From NCBI RefSeq assembly GCF_009932725.1, contig NZ_BLJU01000005.1, positions 1-64,000 on the forward strand: a stretch of DNA of 64,000 nt, in the 5' to 3' direction. This DNA comes from Pseudomonas yangonensis. GTDB lineage: Bacteria > Pseudomonadota > Gammaproteobacteria > Pseudomonadales > Pseudomonadaceae. A model generated the notes under the pieces. It worked only from the letters and a program-made list of their open reading frames with translations, was not told the origin of the DNA and did no database searches. Positions 17,801-27,064 of this stretch are shown piece after piece; the first letter of the stretch is position 1, and every line of letters starts with the position of its first letter. Both the position numbers and the translations under genes were made by a program.

Positions 17801-18697
17801 CTCAAACAACCAGTCGCGAAAAGCCCTGAGGCGAGGCAGGTTCGCGCAGTCCTGGCGGTACACCACGTAATAAGCCAGAGCGGACTCGAATTGTATTTCG
17901 GGGAAAAGCCGCACCAGCCGCCCGGCCGCCAGATCGTCGCGCGCCATCACGCTACGGGCCAGTGCAATGCCCTGGCCGTCTATTGCTGCTTGCAGTACCG
18001 CTGCCGAGTTATTGATCTTCATCCCGCGGCTGGTGGAAACGCCTGCCAGCCCCGCCTTTGCCAGCCAGGTTTCCCAGGTTGGAAAGCCGGTTTGGCTATC
18101 CATCGACAGGTCATGAATCAGCGTCTGCCTGGTCAGACTTTCCTGGACTTGCAGGCGGGAGGACTCGATCAGCAGGCTTGGCGAACACACCGGGTAAACC
18201 TCTTCCTCCATCAGTTTTTCGGCCACCAACCCCGTCCACTCGCCAGCGCCGTACCGCACCCCAATGTCGACCCGCTGGCTGACAAAGTCGACCGCGCGCA
18301 GGTTGGTGTCCAGACGTACATCGGTGTCTGGCCAGGCACTATGGAAACTGTCGATACGCGGCAGCAACCATTTTGCGGCGAATGCCGGACTGACCGTAAC
18401 GGTCAGAACGCCGCTGGCGGAGCTTTCCTTGAGCTTCTCAAGCCCCAGGATCAGACGGTCGAACCCCGCCCGTATGTCAGGCAGCGCGCGCTCTGCCGCC
18501 TCGGTCGGCACAAGGCGTACCCGGCCACTGGTCGCTCTGTGAAACAGCGGTGTCGACAGCCAATCCTCCAGCGTACGCACCAATTGACCGACGGCCGCCG
18601 GGGTGACGTTGAGTTCGCGCGCCGCTGCAGAAAAGCTTTGATGGCGTGCGCTTGCCTCGAATGCACGTAGGGCATTCAGATGAACCGGACCATTCAT
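17786..18697 (-). CDS. LysR-type regulator, GcvA-like
   Basis: 303 residues. The N-terminal helix-turn-helix reads [19 protein letters not shown], then [20 protein letters not shown], the wording of the GcvA/AmpR subgroup. The effector domain contains the SVGxRYGxGEW-like segment [14 protein letters not shown]. It is divergent from the SDR gene at 18861 (163-base gap) and probably regulates it together with the CMD gene. The ligand is unknown. Confidence 0.87.
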   Translation of the reverse strand: MNGPVHLNALRAFEASARHQSFSAAARELNVTPAAVGQLVRTLEDWLSTPLFHRATSGRVRLVPTEAAERALPDIRAGFDRLILGLEKLKESSASGVLTVTVSPAFAAKWLLPRIDSFHSAWPDTDVRLDTNLRAVDFVSQRVDIGVRYGAGEWTGLVAEKLMEEEVYPVCSPSLLIESSRLQVQESLTRQTLIHDLSMDSQTGFPTWETWLAKAGLAGVSTSRGMKINNSAAVLQAAIDGQGIALARSVMARDDLAAGRLVRLFPEIQFESALAYYVVYRQDCANLPRLRAFRDWLFEVSTR

Positions 18698-18860
18698 GGC
18701 AATAAACTTTTTCTTTAGTGAAAAGACACTTTATCTCGTTTGTCCGCGTAGGCGGAAGCGCCGAATATCTGTTCACGATCAGGGCCGACAAACAACTTCA
18801 GCCCTGCTTGTCATCAACACTTATCCGGTGCTTGCCGTCAGCAAGCAAAGAGGTTTAGCC

Positions 18861-19634
18861 ATGAATACAAGATTTGAAGGCAAGAAACTGTTGGTAATCG
18901 GCGGTACAAGCGGGATGGGTTTCGAAACCGCACGTATCGCTCTTTCCCAGGGCGCAAGTGCCGTCATTGTCGGCAGTCGTCCCGGCAAGACCGAAGAAGC
19001 CCTTGAAGAACTTTCGGCATTCGGCCCGGTGACAGCTCTGGTCGCGGACCTCGCCAGCGATGAAGGCCGGCACAGGGTGATCAATGTCATCAGCGAGCAA
19101 CACACCGACATCGATCTGCTGGTCAACGCCGCTGGCGTATTCTTCCCCAAACCATTCCTGGAGCATCAGGACGCCGACTACGACCAATACATGGCCCTCA
19201 ACAGGGCGACTTTCTTCATCACTCAGAAAGTGGTCGCGAACCTGGTCGCCCGCGGCCGCCCTGGTGCCATCGTCAACATCGGTTCGATGTGGGCCAAACA
19301 GGCGATTGCCGCCACCCCGTCCTCTGCTTACTCCATGGCCAAAGCAGGTCTGCACTCCCTGACACAGCACCTGGCAATGGAGCTGGCCCCTCACAACATC
19401 CGCGTAAATGCCGTTTCGCCAGCGGTCGTGCAAACCTCGATCTACGAAGGGTTCATTCCCAAGGCGGAAGTTCATAACGCGCTGCAGGGCTTCAATAGCT
19501 TTCACCCTATTGGCCGCGTGGGTAAGCCTGAAGACGTCGCCAGCGTCGTCGCCTTCCTGCTTTCCGAGCAGGCCAGCTGGGTTACCGGCGCGATCTGGGA
19601 CGTCGACGGCGGCGTCATGGCTGGTCGCAACTAA
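18861..19634 (+). CDS. Short-chain dehydrogenase/reductase
   Basis: Classical SDR of 257 residues from ATG 18861, with AGAGG upstream. The cofactor loop [11 protein letters not shown] is near residue 14, NAAG near 92, and the catalytic Ser (NIGSMW) precedes Tyr-x3-Lys in [13 protein letters not shown] near the C terminus closes the Rossmann subunit. It would be an NAD(P)-dependent alcohol/ketone oxidoreductase. It is followed after 84 bases by a CMD-family gene and faces a two-component monooxygenase, which suggests an aromatic or alicyclic degradation context (inference). Confidence 0.88.
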   Translation: MNTRFEGKKLLVIGGTSGMGFETARIALSQGASAVIVGSRPGKTEEALEELSAFGPVTALVADLASDEGRHRVINVISEQHTDIDLLVNAAGVFFPKPFLEHQDADYDQYMALNRATFFITQKVVANLVARGRPGAIVNIGSMWAKQAIAATPSSAYSMAKAGLHSLTQHLAMELAPHNIRVNAVSPAVVQTSIYEGFIPKAEVHNALQGFNSFHPIGRVGKPEDVASVVAFLLSEQASWVTGAIWDVDGGVMAGRN

Positions 19635-19718
19635 ACCTGCCCATGGAGCGGATGATCACGCCGCTCCATCACTCTGCACCAACCATGCCCGGCCACCTAT
19701 CTTTGCGGAGACACAACC

Positions 19719-20063
19719 ATGATGAATGACTGGAACGCCTACTTTGATGCGCTGCTGGATCGCGTGGGAGATCTGGCCAAGCAAAGTCCCGATATCCTTC
19801 GAGGCCTAACCACCATCGAGGGTGCGGCGGTCAAGACTGGACAGCTGGAGCCCAAGATACATGAGCTGATCGCGCTCGCGGTTGCAATCACCACACGTTG
19901 TGACGGTTGCATCGCGGTACATACCAGCAAGGCAGTCGATCAAGGCGCAACCCTGGCGGAAATCACCGAAGCACTGGGGGTCGCCATTGCCATGAATGCG
20001 GGCGCAGCGCTGACCTATTCGGCGCGGGTAATTGAAGCCCATGCACAACTGCGCGACAGATAA
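19719..20063 (+). CDS. Carboxymuconolactone decarboxylase/AhpD-family protein
   Basis: 114 residues, all-helical CMD fold. The redox motif CDGCIAVHTSKA (Cys-x2-Cys-x3-His, about residues 54-61) marks the AhpD-like alkylhydroperoxidase branch rather than true decarboxylases, which lack the two cysteines. It probably scavenges peroxide or acts as a thiol peroxidase, perhaps protecting the flavin monooxygenase next door, which can leak peroxide (inference). It is co-directional with the SDR. Bases 20064-20280 show no recognisable gene. Confidence 0.85.
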   Translation: MMNDWNAYFDALLDRVGDLAKQSPDILRGLTTIEGAAVKTGQLEPKIHELIALAVAITTRCDGCIAVHTSKAVDQGATLAEITEALGVAIAMNAGAALTYSARVIEAHAQLRDR

Positions 20064-20280
20064 CTGCCCTGACGTCACCTCGGCCTTGCAGCCGCCTTCC
20101 CCAGGCTCGCTGCTGACGCACATGCGGGTCGCTCCCGCTGTGCTCATCCAGCGCCTGGCTGCGCCAGAAACTGTCGATGACCTCGCCTCCATCGGATATC
20201 TGGCGCTGTGAAGGAGACGAGGAGTACCCGGTAGAAGACCGTGCAATGTCCGGCGCCAGCGCCGAAGCCACGGTCGGTGA

Positions 20281-21216
20281 TCAAACCAGTGCGATGACCT
20301 TTTTCAAAACCTTCTTGAATGCCGAAATCTCGCCCTCGCTGCAACCGGCAAATACCCTGTCCTGTTGGGCCTCTGCTATCTGCCAGAGGACTTCTGCCTG
20401 TTCAGCCCCCATTGTCGTCAACGAATAACGCCCGTCTTGATCATTCACAAAGCCGCGGCGCTTGAGATTGTTCAGGGCCTCATCGATCTCGCGCACCGGC
20501 ATACCGACGAGCGCCTGCAATGCTTCTATCCCGGGGCAAGCGTCGTACTCCAGCACCATCAGCATGCGTGCTTCGCTGGTGCGCAAACCGGTCGCCAGTT
20601 GCCGGGGCTGGTAGTCGCTCTGATAACTGCGCACGGCCTGCGTCATGAGGTAATAGAGATTTTCGCCAAGCCGTCCTTGAAACACCGTGCTCACAACCCC
20701 TTCGTTTTTCTTGATCGCGCGGGGGTGTGGCAGCACGGAGGAATAAGCACCTTGGTGATACAGCAGCGGCGCGCGGCCAAAGTCATCGAACGCGACGACC
20801 CTGCCGAGCAAAATCCAATGGTCGCCGCCATCGATTTGCTGATAAAGCTCGCATTGGAAACGGGCAGCACAATCGGCAAACAGCGGTGCGCCGCCAGCGC
20901 CCTCCTCTACCTCGATGCCAGTGAATTTGTCATCACTGGGCCGCGCAAAATGGTTGGATAGATCGATCTGGTCAGCGGCCAGGATGTTCACCGCAAAATG
21001 GCTGGAGGCGTTGAACACCTCGTAGCTGGCCGAGCGTTTGTCGATACTCCAGAGAATCAGTGCCGGATCCAGTGATACGGAGTTGAAACTGTTCGCAGTC
21101 ACGCCGACACGCTTGCCATTCGCAGCAGCGGTCATGATGGTCACGCCGGTAGCGAAGTTACCCAGGGCACGGCGAAAGGCACGCGGATCGAAGCCCGCTT
21201 CTTCTTGTTCGTTCAT
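20281..21216 (-). CDS. Flavin reductase with C-terminal MarR-like domain (C1-HPAH-like)
   Basis: 311 residues, two parts. Residues about 10-165 form a flavin-reductase-like split barrel (LGNFATGVTIMTA, GVTANSFNSVSLDPALILWSI). Residues about 180-311 form a winged-helix MarR-like tail (ALNNLKRRGFVNDQDGRYSLTTMG). This fusion is the known architecture of the reductase (C1) of Acinetobacter p-hydroxyphenylacetate 3-hydroxylase, where the tail binds the aromatic substrate and relieves autoinhibition. It would supply reduced FMN to the oxygenase encoded immediately upstream. The substrate here is unproven. Confidence 0.85.
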   Translation of the reverse strand: MNEQEEAGFDPRAFRRALGNFATGVTIMTAAANGKRVGVTANSFNSVSLDPALILWSIDKRSASYEVFNASSHFAVNILAADQIDLSNHFARPSDDKFTGIEVEEGAGGAPLFADCAARFQCELYQQIDGGDHWILLGRVVAFDDFGRAPLLYHQGAYSSVLPHPRAIKKNEGVVSTVFQGRLGENLYYLMTQAVRSYQSDYQPRQLATGLRTSEARMLMVLEYDACPGIEALQALVGMPVREIDEALNNLKRRGFVNDQDGRYSLTTMGAEQAEVLWQIAEAQQDRVFAGCSEGEISAFKKVLKKVIALV

Positions 21217-21293
21217 GACGTTATGTTCCTAAGCGCCGGGCAGGCACCGGCGCATCGATTGTTAATGGGTGAAGCGCGTAAGGGTGATGTGGC

Positions 21294-22466
21294 TCAGACC
21301 ATACTCGGGTCGGGCTCGAGCCCCATCAGTTCGCGCCCAAGGATCTGCGCACAAACGTCGTAGTCGGTGTAGGCGTGAGCACCGGTCATATGGGAATCGC
21401 GGAACAGCCGCTGCATCTCGTTATGGTCGAACCAGCTGGTGCCGCCTGCCGCCTCGAACAGGCGATCCACGGCCTGGATGCACATTTTCACGGCATAGGC
21501 CTGATTGGTGCGCCAGAAGGCCAGCGTGCGATTATCGGGATACTGGTGTCGCTCGCCGTATTCGGCATGCTCCTGCCAGGTTTTTTCGAGAAAGGCACGG
21601 GCGGCGCCTACCTGATGAGTGGATTCGGCAAGGCGCATCAATGCAGGGGTTGCTGCACCGACATGAGCGCCGGTGTAGGCACGTACCCGATTCCTGGTCT
21701 TTTCCGCATAGACCACCAGCATCCGCTCGGCGATGCCCAGGCTGATCGCTGCAAAACCGCTGGCAAAATACGGGCGATAAGGCGCGTAGAAGATCTTGCT
21801 GTCGGGATACAGACCGTAGCCTGCCGAGCGTCCCTCCATCATGTCCTTAGCGGCTTCGATCCGATGCTCGGGAATGAATACATCCTTGAGGATCAGCGTC
21901 TTGGTACCGCTGGCCTTCATACCGGCCACGTACCAGTCATCACGAATCTCGTAATCGCTACGCGGGACGACGCCGAAACAATATGCCGGAGGCTCCCCTT
22001 CTGCCATCGGACGGCGGAAGCCTACGATGGCCCATTCGGCGTGATCGCAACCGCTGCTCCAACCCAGCTCGCCATTGAGGATGATGCCGCCCTCGACATT
22101 CTGGGCTTTGCCGAACGGAGCAATGCTGCTGCTAGCCGTGGCGTCGCGATTGTGCCCCCACACGTCTTCCTGCAGCTGCTTGGAAAACATTGCCATCTGA
22201 TGACTGTGAGTGCAGAGCAGGCTGAACGCCCAGGCGGTACCTGCGCAGGCGCCCGCCAGTGCTGCGACGCAGTCGGCAAATTCCGGCAGGGAGATCTCCA
22301 GACCTCCGTAGGCTTTGGGCTGAAAGGCCCGGTGCATGCCGATTCCCTTGAGCATGGCGATGTTCTCTGGCGGCACCATCCGTTCCTTTTCGGCCTGGGC
22401 GGCATTGGCGGCGATTGTCGGAAGTATTTCCTGCAGAGCATCAAGAAGCGGATTCGGCTTTTTCAT
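21294..22466 (-). CDS. Acyl-CoA-dehydrogenase-fold flavin monooxygenase, oxygenase component (C2-HPAH/HsaA-like)
   Basis: 390 residues from ATG 22466, preceded by GAAAGGG. Group D flavin-dependent monooxygenase fold: ACAGTAWAFSLLCTHSHQMAMF in the N-terminal half, GWSSGCDHAEWAIVG in the middle barrel, and SWFDHNEMQRLFRDSHMTGAHA at the C terminus. It uses FMNH2 and oxygen to hydroxylate an aromatic ring, with the reductase encoded 77 bases downstream as partner. Because the hpa operon at 35-43 kb has no hydroxylase, this pair is the local candidate for 4-hydroxyphenylacetate 3-hydroxylation. Phenolic steroids or other phenols are alternatives. Confidence 0.82.
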   Translation of the reverse strand: MKKPNPLLDALQEILPTIAANAAQAEKERMVPPENIAMLKGIGMHRAFQPKAYGGLEISLPEFADCVAALAGACAGTAWAFSLLCTHSHQMAMFSKQLQEDVWGHNRDATASSSIAPFGKAQNVEGGIILNGELGWSSGCDHAEWAIVGFRRPMAEGEPPAYCFGVVPRSDYEIRDDWYVAGMKASGTKTLILKDVFIPEHRIEAAKDMMEGRSAGYGLYPDSKIFYAPYRPYFASGFAAISLGIAERMLVVYAEKTRNRVRAYTGAHVGAATPALMRLAESTHQVGAARAFLEKTWQEHAEYGERHQYPDNRTLAFWRTNQAYAVKMCIQAVDRLFEAAGGTSWFDHNEMQRLFRDSHMTGAHAYTDYDVCAQILGRELMGLEPDPSMV

Positions 22467-22733
22467 CGTGGGGCCCTTTCTTGTTAGGAGTTCGTTCACT
22501 TCGCTCATGATCAAATGAAGATGACGCGAAGCAGCGCACCGTAGCGGCTTTACGAAAAGGATTATGCGCAGCCTCCGCAACGACAAAAATGGACATTACA
22601 AAGTCTATATTGCACTTTTCATGGTCAATCCAGCGGCCCAATACAAGGGATCACATGCCCGCCCGAATAATTGTTAATAACGTAATGAAAAGCTATCATC
22701 ACGCCCCTTTCTCGGCCCTGGAACCACGCCTGT

Positions 22734-23945
22734 ATGCGTCACTGGCCCGACTCCCTGCGCGCCCTACGCCACCGCAACTTCCGCCTGTATTTCATCGGTC
22801 ACGCCATTTCCACGCTCGGTACCTGGGTGCAGCAGGTGGCGCTGTCCTGGCTGATCTACCGACTGACCGATTCGGTGGCCCTACTTGGCCTGACCACCTT
22901 TGCCGCCTTGCTGCCGCAACTACTGGCTGGCCCTTTTGCCGGCGCGTGGATCGACCGACACGACAAGCGGCGCCTGCTGATTCTGGTAGAAGGCGCATTG
23001 GCGATGCAGGCGCTGGCATTGGCCTTGCTGACCGCCAGTCAGATGATCAGCCCGGCACTGATCGTGGTCATGGCCGCCCTGCTCGGCTTACTCAACGCCG
23101 TCGATACACCGCTGCGCCAGTCGCTGCTCAGCCAGTTCGTCGATGATCGAGAGGACCTGCCCAACGCCCTGGCGCTCAACGCCATGCTGTTCACCTTGTC
23201 GCGATTCATCGGTCCGCCACTGGCGGGGCTTCTGCTTGGCTTCGTCAGTGAAGCGGTTTGCTTCGCGCTCAACGCGGTGTCCTACCTGGCGCTTATGGTT
23301 GGCCTGACCTGTATTCGGCTGGCCCCCTCACCTCGTGCTAGCGGTTCGTTTCGCAACATTTTTGGCGAGGGACTGGGTTACGTGCGCAGCAACTCACGAG
23401 TGCAGCGCTTGATGCTCAGCGTGCTGGCGGTGAACCTGACCGCCTCGAGCTATGTGGTGCTGTTGCCGGTTTTCGCCAGGGACATCTTTGCCGGAGATGC
23501 CACCACCCTCGGCTGGTTGTGGGGAGCGGCGGGCCTCGGCTCGCTGGGCTCGAGCGTTCTGTTGGCAGGCAGGCGTACGACCACAGCGTTGCCAGGCCTG
23601 ATTCTGATATCGATTGCCGTCAGTGCCCTGGCCATGATGATGTTGGCCGTCAGCACCCAGTTGTGGCTGGCACAGGCCGCCATGCTACTGCTGGGCTTCG
23701 GCATCACCGTGAGCAACGTGGGCACCAACATCATCTTGCAGAGCAGTGCTCCTGAGGCGCTGCGCGGACGAATCGTCGCGCTGTACACCTCGACTCGCTT
23801 CGGCTTCGACGCCATTGGCGGGCTGTTGGCCGGCCTGCTGGCCACCCGCTTCGGCGCACCCTGGGTGCTGATCGGTGCGGGCTGCCTGCTGCTGTCGTAC
23901 TGGACTTGGGCCAGTTGGCAGCATCGCCGTATGCAGCACGGCTGA
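22734..23945 (+). CDS. MFS transporter, DHA3 / EntS-like
   Basis: 403 residues, about 12 membrane segments. The start LRALRHRNFRLYFIGHAISTLG and loop AWIDRHDKRRLLI (motif A variant) are typical of the DHA3 drug/siderophore exporter family. SAPEALRGRIVALY forms the equivalent loop of the second half. It is divergent from the monooxygenase gene, with 267 bases between that show no other feature. It converges with the next MFS gene, leaving 16 bases. Export of an aromatic or toxic compound is likely; the substrate is unknown. Confidence 0.85.
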   Translation: MRHWPDSLRALRHRNFRLYFIGHAISTLGTWVQQVALSWLIYRLTDSVALLGLTTFAALLPQLLAGPFAGAWIDRHDKRRLLILVEGALAMQALALALLTASQMISPALIVVMAALLGLLNAVDTPLRQSLLSQFVDDREDLPNALALNAMLFTLSRFIGPPLAGLLLGFVSEAVCFALNAVSYLALMVGLTCIRLAPSPRASGSFRNIFGEGLGYVRSNSRVQRLMLSVLAVNLTASSYVVLLPVFARDIFAGDATTLGWLWGAAGLGSLGSSVLLAGRRTTTALPGLILISIAVSALAMMMLAVSTQLWLAQAAMLLLGFGITVSNVGTNIILQSSAPEALRGRIVALYTSTRFGFDAIGGLLAGLLATRFGAPWVLIGAGCLLLSYWTWASWQHRRMQHG

Positions 23946-23961
23946 TCAGAATGCAGACCTT

Positions 23962-25146
23962 CTAGGCTGGGCGAAGCTGGCTCAAACGGTAGGCCAGCAT
24001 CACTCCCATTCCCGAAAGACCGACCACCAGCGCCATTGGCCAGGGTGTACCGTCGTACAGCGCACCGACCAGGGCGCTGCACAAGGTGCCGATGGCGAAC
24101 TGCGACGCCACCGCCAGGCCGGCCGCGGCCCCCGCCTGACGCGGGAAGAGCGCCATCAGACAGGCCAGACAATTGGCGCCGAGCATCCCCGTGACACTGA
24201 CGTACACCAACAGGCACAGCACCAACGCAGTCGGTGTTCCCCTACCGCCAGCCGTGACAGCCAGCAGCGCCAATCCGGAGAGCAGCGCAACTGCTGCGCC
24301 AAGGCACACCATGCGTTGCGCCCCAAGCCGCCCGACCATCCGCGCATTGATAAAACTCATGATCATGATGCCGGCGATGTTGAGCGCGAACAGCCAGGCA
24401 TAGTGCTGCGCAGAAACGCTGAAGTACTGGATATAGACGAAAGGTGAAGCGGTGATGAAGGCGAACATGCCGCCAAAAGCCAGGCCCATGCACAGAATGT
24501 AACCGAGAGCCTGGGGCTGCCGGGCAATCTCGCCGTAGGCGCGGAAGGCATTGAGCACCGATGTTCCGCGAGCAACCAGCGGATGCGTCTCTGGTATGCG
24601 CCAGAGCACCAGCACCAGACACACGCCAGCAAACACCAGCAGGAAGATGAATACCGCTCGCCAGCCCTCCAACAGGATCAGATAGCTGCCGAGTATCGGA
24701 GCCAGCAGCGTGGCGATCATGGTTACCTGCTGCATCAGCGATAGCACGCGTGCCGCATCGTTGAGCGGAAAGAGGTCACGCACGATGACGCGCCCCAATA
24801 CCGAAGCCGCCGCACCTCCGAATGCCTGCAATACCCGCCAGAGCAGCAGTTGCTCGACACTGGCTGCCAGCGCGCAGCCCAGACTGGCGAAGATGTACAG
24901 CACGATGCCTCCCAGAAGCAAGCGGCGTCGGCCGTAGCGATCGGACAGCGGGCCATAGAACAGCATGCCCATGCTGAACCCGGCCAGGAACAGGCTGATG
25001 CTGAGCTGCACGCGACCTTCACTCGCCTCAAGACTGCTGGCGATCAATGGCAGGCTGGGCAGATACATGTCGATCGACAAGGGACCAAAGGCTACTAGAG
25101 CGGCCAGCAGAACGATCAGGCGCCGCGGTTTATCGACGAACGACAT
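23962..25146 (-). CDS. MFS multidrug efflux transporter, Bcr/CflA family
   Basis: 394 residues from ATG 25146, with GCGGAG upstream. The Bcr/CflA hallmarks are AFGPLSIDMYLPSLP in the first helix, GPLSDRYGRRRLLL (motif A) and LGRVIVRDLF. The family exports drugs such as bicyclomycin and chloramphenicol by proton antiport. A related but distinct Bcr/CflA protein is encoded at 52364. It lies 57 bases downstream of the TRAP genes on the same strand and may be read from them. Confidence 0.88.
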   Translation of the reverse strand: MSFVDKPRRLIVLLAALVAFGPLSIDMYLPSLPLIASSLEASEGRVQLSISLFLAGFSMGMLFYGPLSDRYGRRRLLLGGIVLYIFASLGCALAASVEQLLLWRVLQAFGGAAASVLGRVIVRDLFPLNDAARVLSLMQQVTMIATLLAPILGSYLILLEGWRAVFIFLLVFAGVCLVLVLWRIPETHPLVARGTSVLNAFRAYGEIARQPQALGYILCMGLAFGGMFAFITASPFVYIQYFSVSAQHYAWLFALNIAGIMIMSFINARMVGRLGAQRMVCLGAAVALLSGLALLAVTAGGRGTPTALVLCLLVYVSVTGMLGANCLACLMALFPRQAGAAAGLAVASQFAIGTLCSALVGALYDGTPWPMALVVGLSGMGVMLAYRLSQLRPA

Positions 25147-25203
25147 ATTGGCTCCGCAAAAAATGAAAGGCCGCCCGCAGGCGGCCAAGAAACGGCGTGC
25201 AGA

Positions 25204-26526
25204 TCAGAGAGACAGCAGCCAGAGACTGAGGCCGGGAAAGGCCACCAGCAGCACGATGCGCAGCAGATCCGAGCACAAAAAAGGAATCACGCCACGCGCG
25301 GTTTCCATCAGTGGCACGTTGCCTGCGGTGCGCTGGACGATCAGCAAGTTCATGCCCATCGGTGGCGTGATCAGACCGATTTCCACCACCATCAGGGCAA
25401 GAATCCCGAACCAGATCGACTTGTCCACCTGACTCATGCCGAAGAAGTCCAGGCCCATGATCACCGGATAGAAGATCGGGATGGTCAGCAGGATCATTGC
25501 CAACGAGTCCATCACCATGCCCAGCACCAGGTACAACAGCAAAATGGCGATGAGCACCAACATTGGCTGCAGGCCGCTTTCCAGCACCCAGGCCGCCAGT
25601 TCCGCCGGCATCTGCGTCAGGGCTAGGCCGGAGTTGAGCAGGTCGGCCCCCAGTAGCACCAGAAAGATCATCGCCGTGGTCTCGGCTGTCCCCAGCAAGC
25701 TCGCGCGAACCCCTGCCCAGCGCATACCGCCCTGGAAGATGGCGAGCAGACCACAGGCGGCAGCACCGATGGAGGCTGCTTCGGTAGGATTCGACCAGCC
25801 GCCATAGATACCGACGATCACCACGATGAATACGCCGATCACAGGCACTACGCTGGCGAAGGCCTTTAGCCGTTCGGTCGGACTGGCCTTGGCCTGTTCA
25901 TGCTCATGGTGCCCTTCGCGTGCCACCATGATGCGCAGTACCAGCATGTAACCGACTACCGCAATCAAGCCAGGAACCACCGCGGCAACGAACAGGCTGG
26001 CGATAGATTCCTGAGTCAGCACGGCATAGATGATCAACGGCACCGAAGGCGGAATGAGGATGCCCAGGGTACCGCCAGCCGCCACGGTGGCCGTGGCCAG
26101 GCGTCCGGAATAGTTGTAACGACGCAGCTCGGGCAATGCGACATGGCTCATGGTGGCCGAGGTCGCCAGCGAAGAACCACAAATCGCACCGAAACCCGCA
26201 CAGGCGCCAATCGCGGACATGCCCATGCCACCACGCCAATGACCGATGAACGCCGCCGCGCAGCGGAAAATGGCCCGCGACAGCCCGCCATGAGTAGCGA
26301 ACTGGCCCATCAGCACGAATAGCGGAATCACCGCCAGGTCGTAGTTGGACAGGCGCGAGTAGACAAGATTGTTGAGCGTGAACAGCAATGCCGAGAGGTC
26401 GCCATCATTGACCGCCCAGAAGCAGGCGGCGCCGCCGACCAGCATGGTGATGCCGATGTGTACGCGCAGCACCAGCAAGGTCAGGGTGATGGCCAGCGCG
26501 ATCAGGCCGAGACTCAGACCGCTCAT
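25204..26526 (-). CDS. TRAP transporter large permease, DctM type
   Basis: 440 residues with about 12-13 membrane segments. DctM landmarks are AIPLFVLMGQ-like AVIPLFVLMGQFATHGGLS, AIGACAGFGAICGSSLATSATM, GGTLGILIPPSVPLIIYAVL and ITPPMGMNLLIVQ. It is the sodium-coupled membrane subunit that works with DctQ and the periplasmic receptor DctP to import organic anions. The start ATG overlaps the dctQ stop as ATGA, so the subunits are co-translated. Confidence 0.93.
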   Translation of the reverse strand: MSGLSLGLIALAITLTLLVLRVHIGITMLVGGAACFWAVNDGDLSALLFTLNNLVYSRLSNYDLAVIPLFVLMGQFATHGGLSRAIFRCAAAFIGHWRGGMGMSAIGACAGFGAICGSSLATSATMSHVALPELRRYNYSGRLATATVAAGGTLGILIPPSVPLIIYAVLTQESIASLFVAAVVPGLIAVVGYMLVLRIMVAREGHHEHEQAKASPTERLKAFASVVPVIGVFIVVIVGIYGGWSNPTEAASIGAAACGLLAIFQGGMRWAGVRASLLGTAETTAMIFLVLLGADLLNSGLALTQMPAELAAWVLESGLQPMLVLIAILLLYLVLGMVMDSLAMILLTIPIFYPVIMGLDFFGMSQVDKSIWFGILALMVVEIGLITPPMGMNLLIVQRTAGNVPLMETARGVIPFLCSDLLRIVLLVAFPGLSLWLLSL

Positions 26527-27056
26527 GGACGACCTCCGTGGCGATGATACAGTTCGAACACACGCGCCAGGGCACACAGAGCCAAGAGCAGCAGGCTGGG
26601 CACTATAAACAGCAGCGGGATCCACAGCGGAACCGACAGCAGCGTGGAAACATCGCCATATTCGAGGCTGTCGAGCATCTGCAGGCCCGTGCGCCAGGCC
26701 AGTACCAACGCCACGAGCAGACAGGCGAGATGGGCGAAGGTGTCCAGCAGACGCCGTAATGAGCTGGAAATGCGCAAAGTGAAAGCATCCACCTTGATAT
26801 GCGCACCACGCAGTTCGCATAGCGGCAGGAACGCGGCAATGGCGATGGCGGAACCGATTTCCATCAGTTCGATATCACCCCGAATGGGGGCTGACAACAG
26901 CTTGCGGCCGACGATGGAAACCAGCGACATGCCAATGAGCAATAGCAGCAGCATGCCACCGGCCAGGGCAAAGCCCTGGGCCGGATAGTAGAGGGCACGG
27001 TACAGACGACCGTGACCTGCGGGCGAACTGCTGTCGAAAGACAACGACTCGTTCAT
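26523..27056 (-). CDS. TRAP transporter small permease, DctQ type
   Basis: 177 residues with four hydrophobic helices. The family motif GDIELMEIGSAIAIAAFLP and the basic loop after SIVGRKLL are present. DctQ bridges the receptor DctP and the large subunit DctM in the inner membrane. The gene starts 8 bases after the dctP stop, with no strong ribosome site, which fits coupled translation in the order dctP-dctQ-dctM. Confidence 0.9.
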   Translation of the reverse strand: MNESLSFDSSSPAGHGRLYRALYYPAQGFALAGGMLLLLLIGMSLVSIVGRKLLSAPIRGDIELMEIGSAIAIAAFLPLCELRGAHIKVDAFTLRISSSLRRLLDTFAHLACLLVALVLAWRTGLQMLDSLEYGDVSTLLSVPLWIPLLFIVPSLLLLALCALARVFELYHRHGGRP

Positions 27057-27064
27057 GATCAGGA

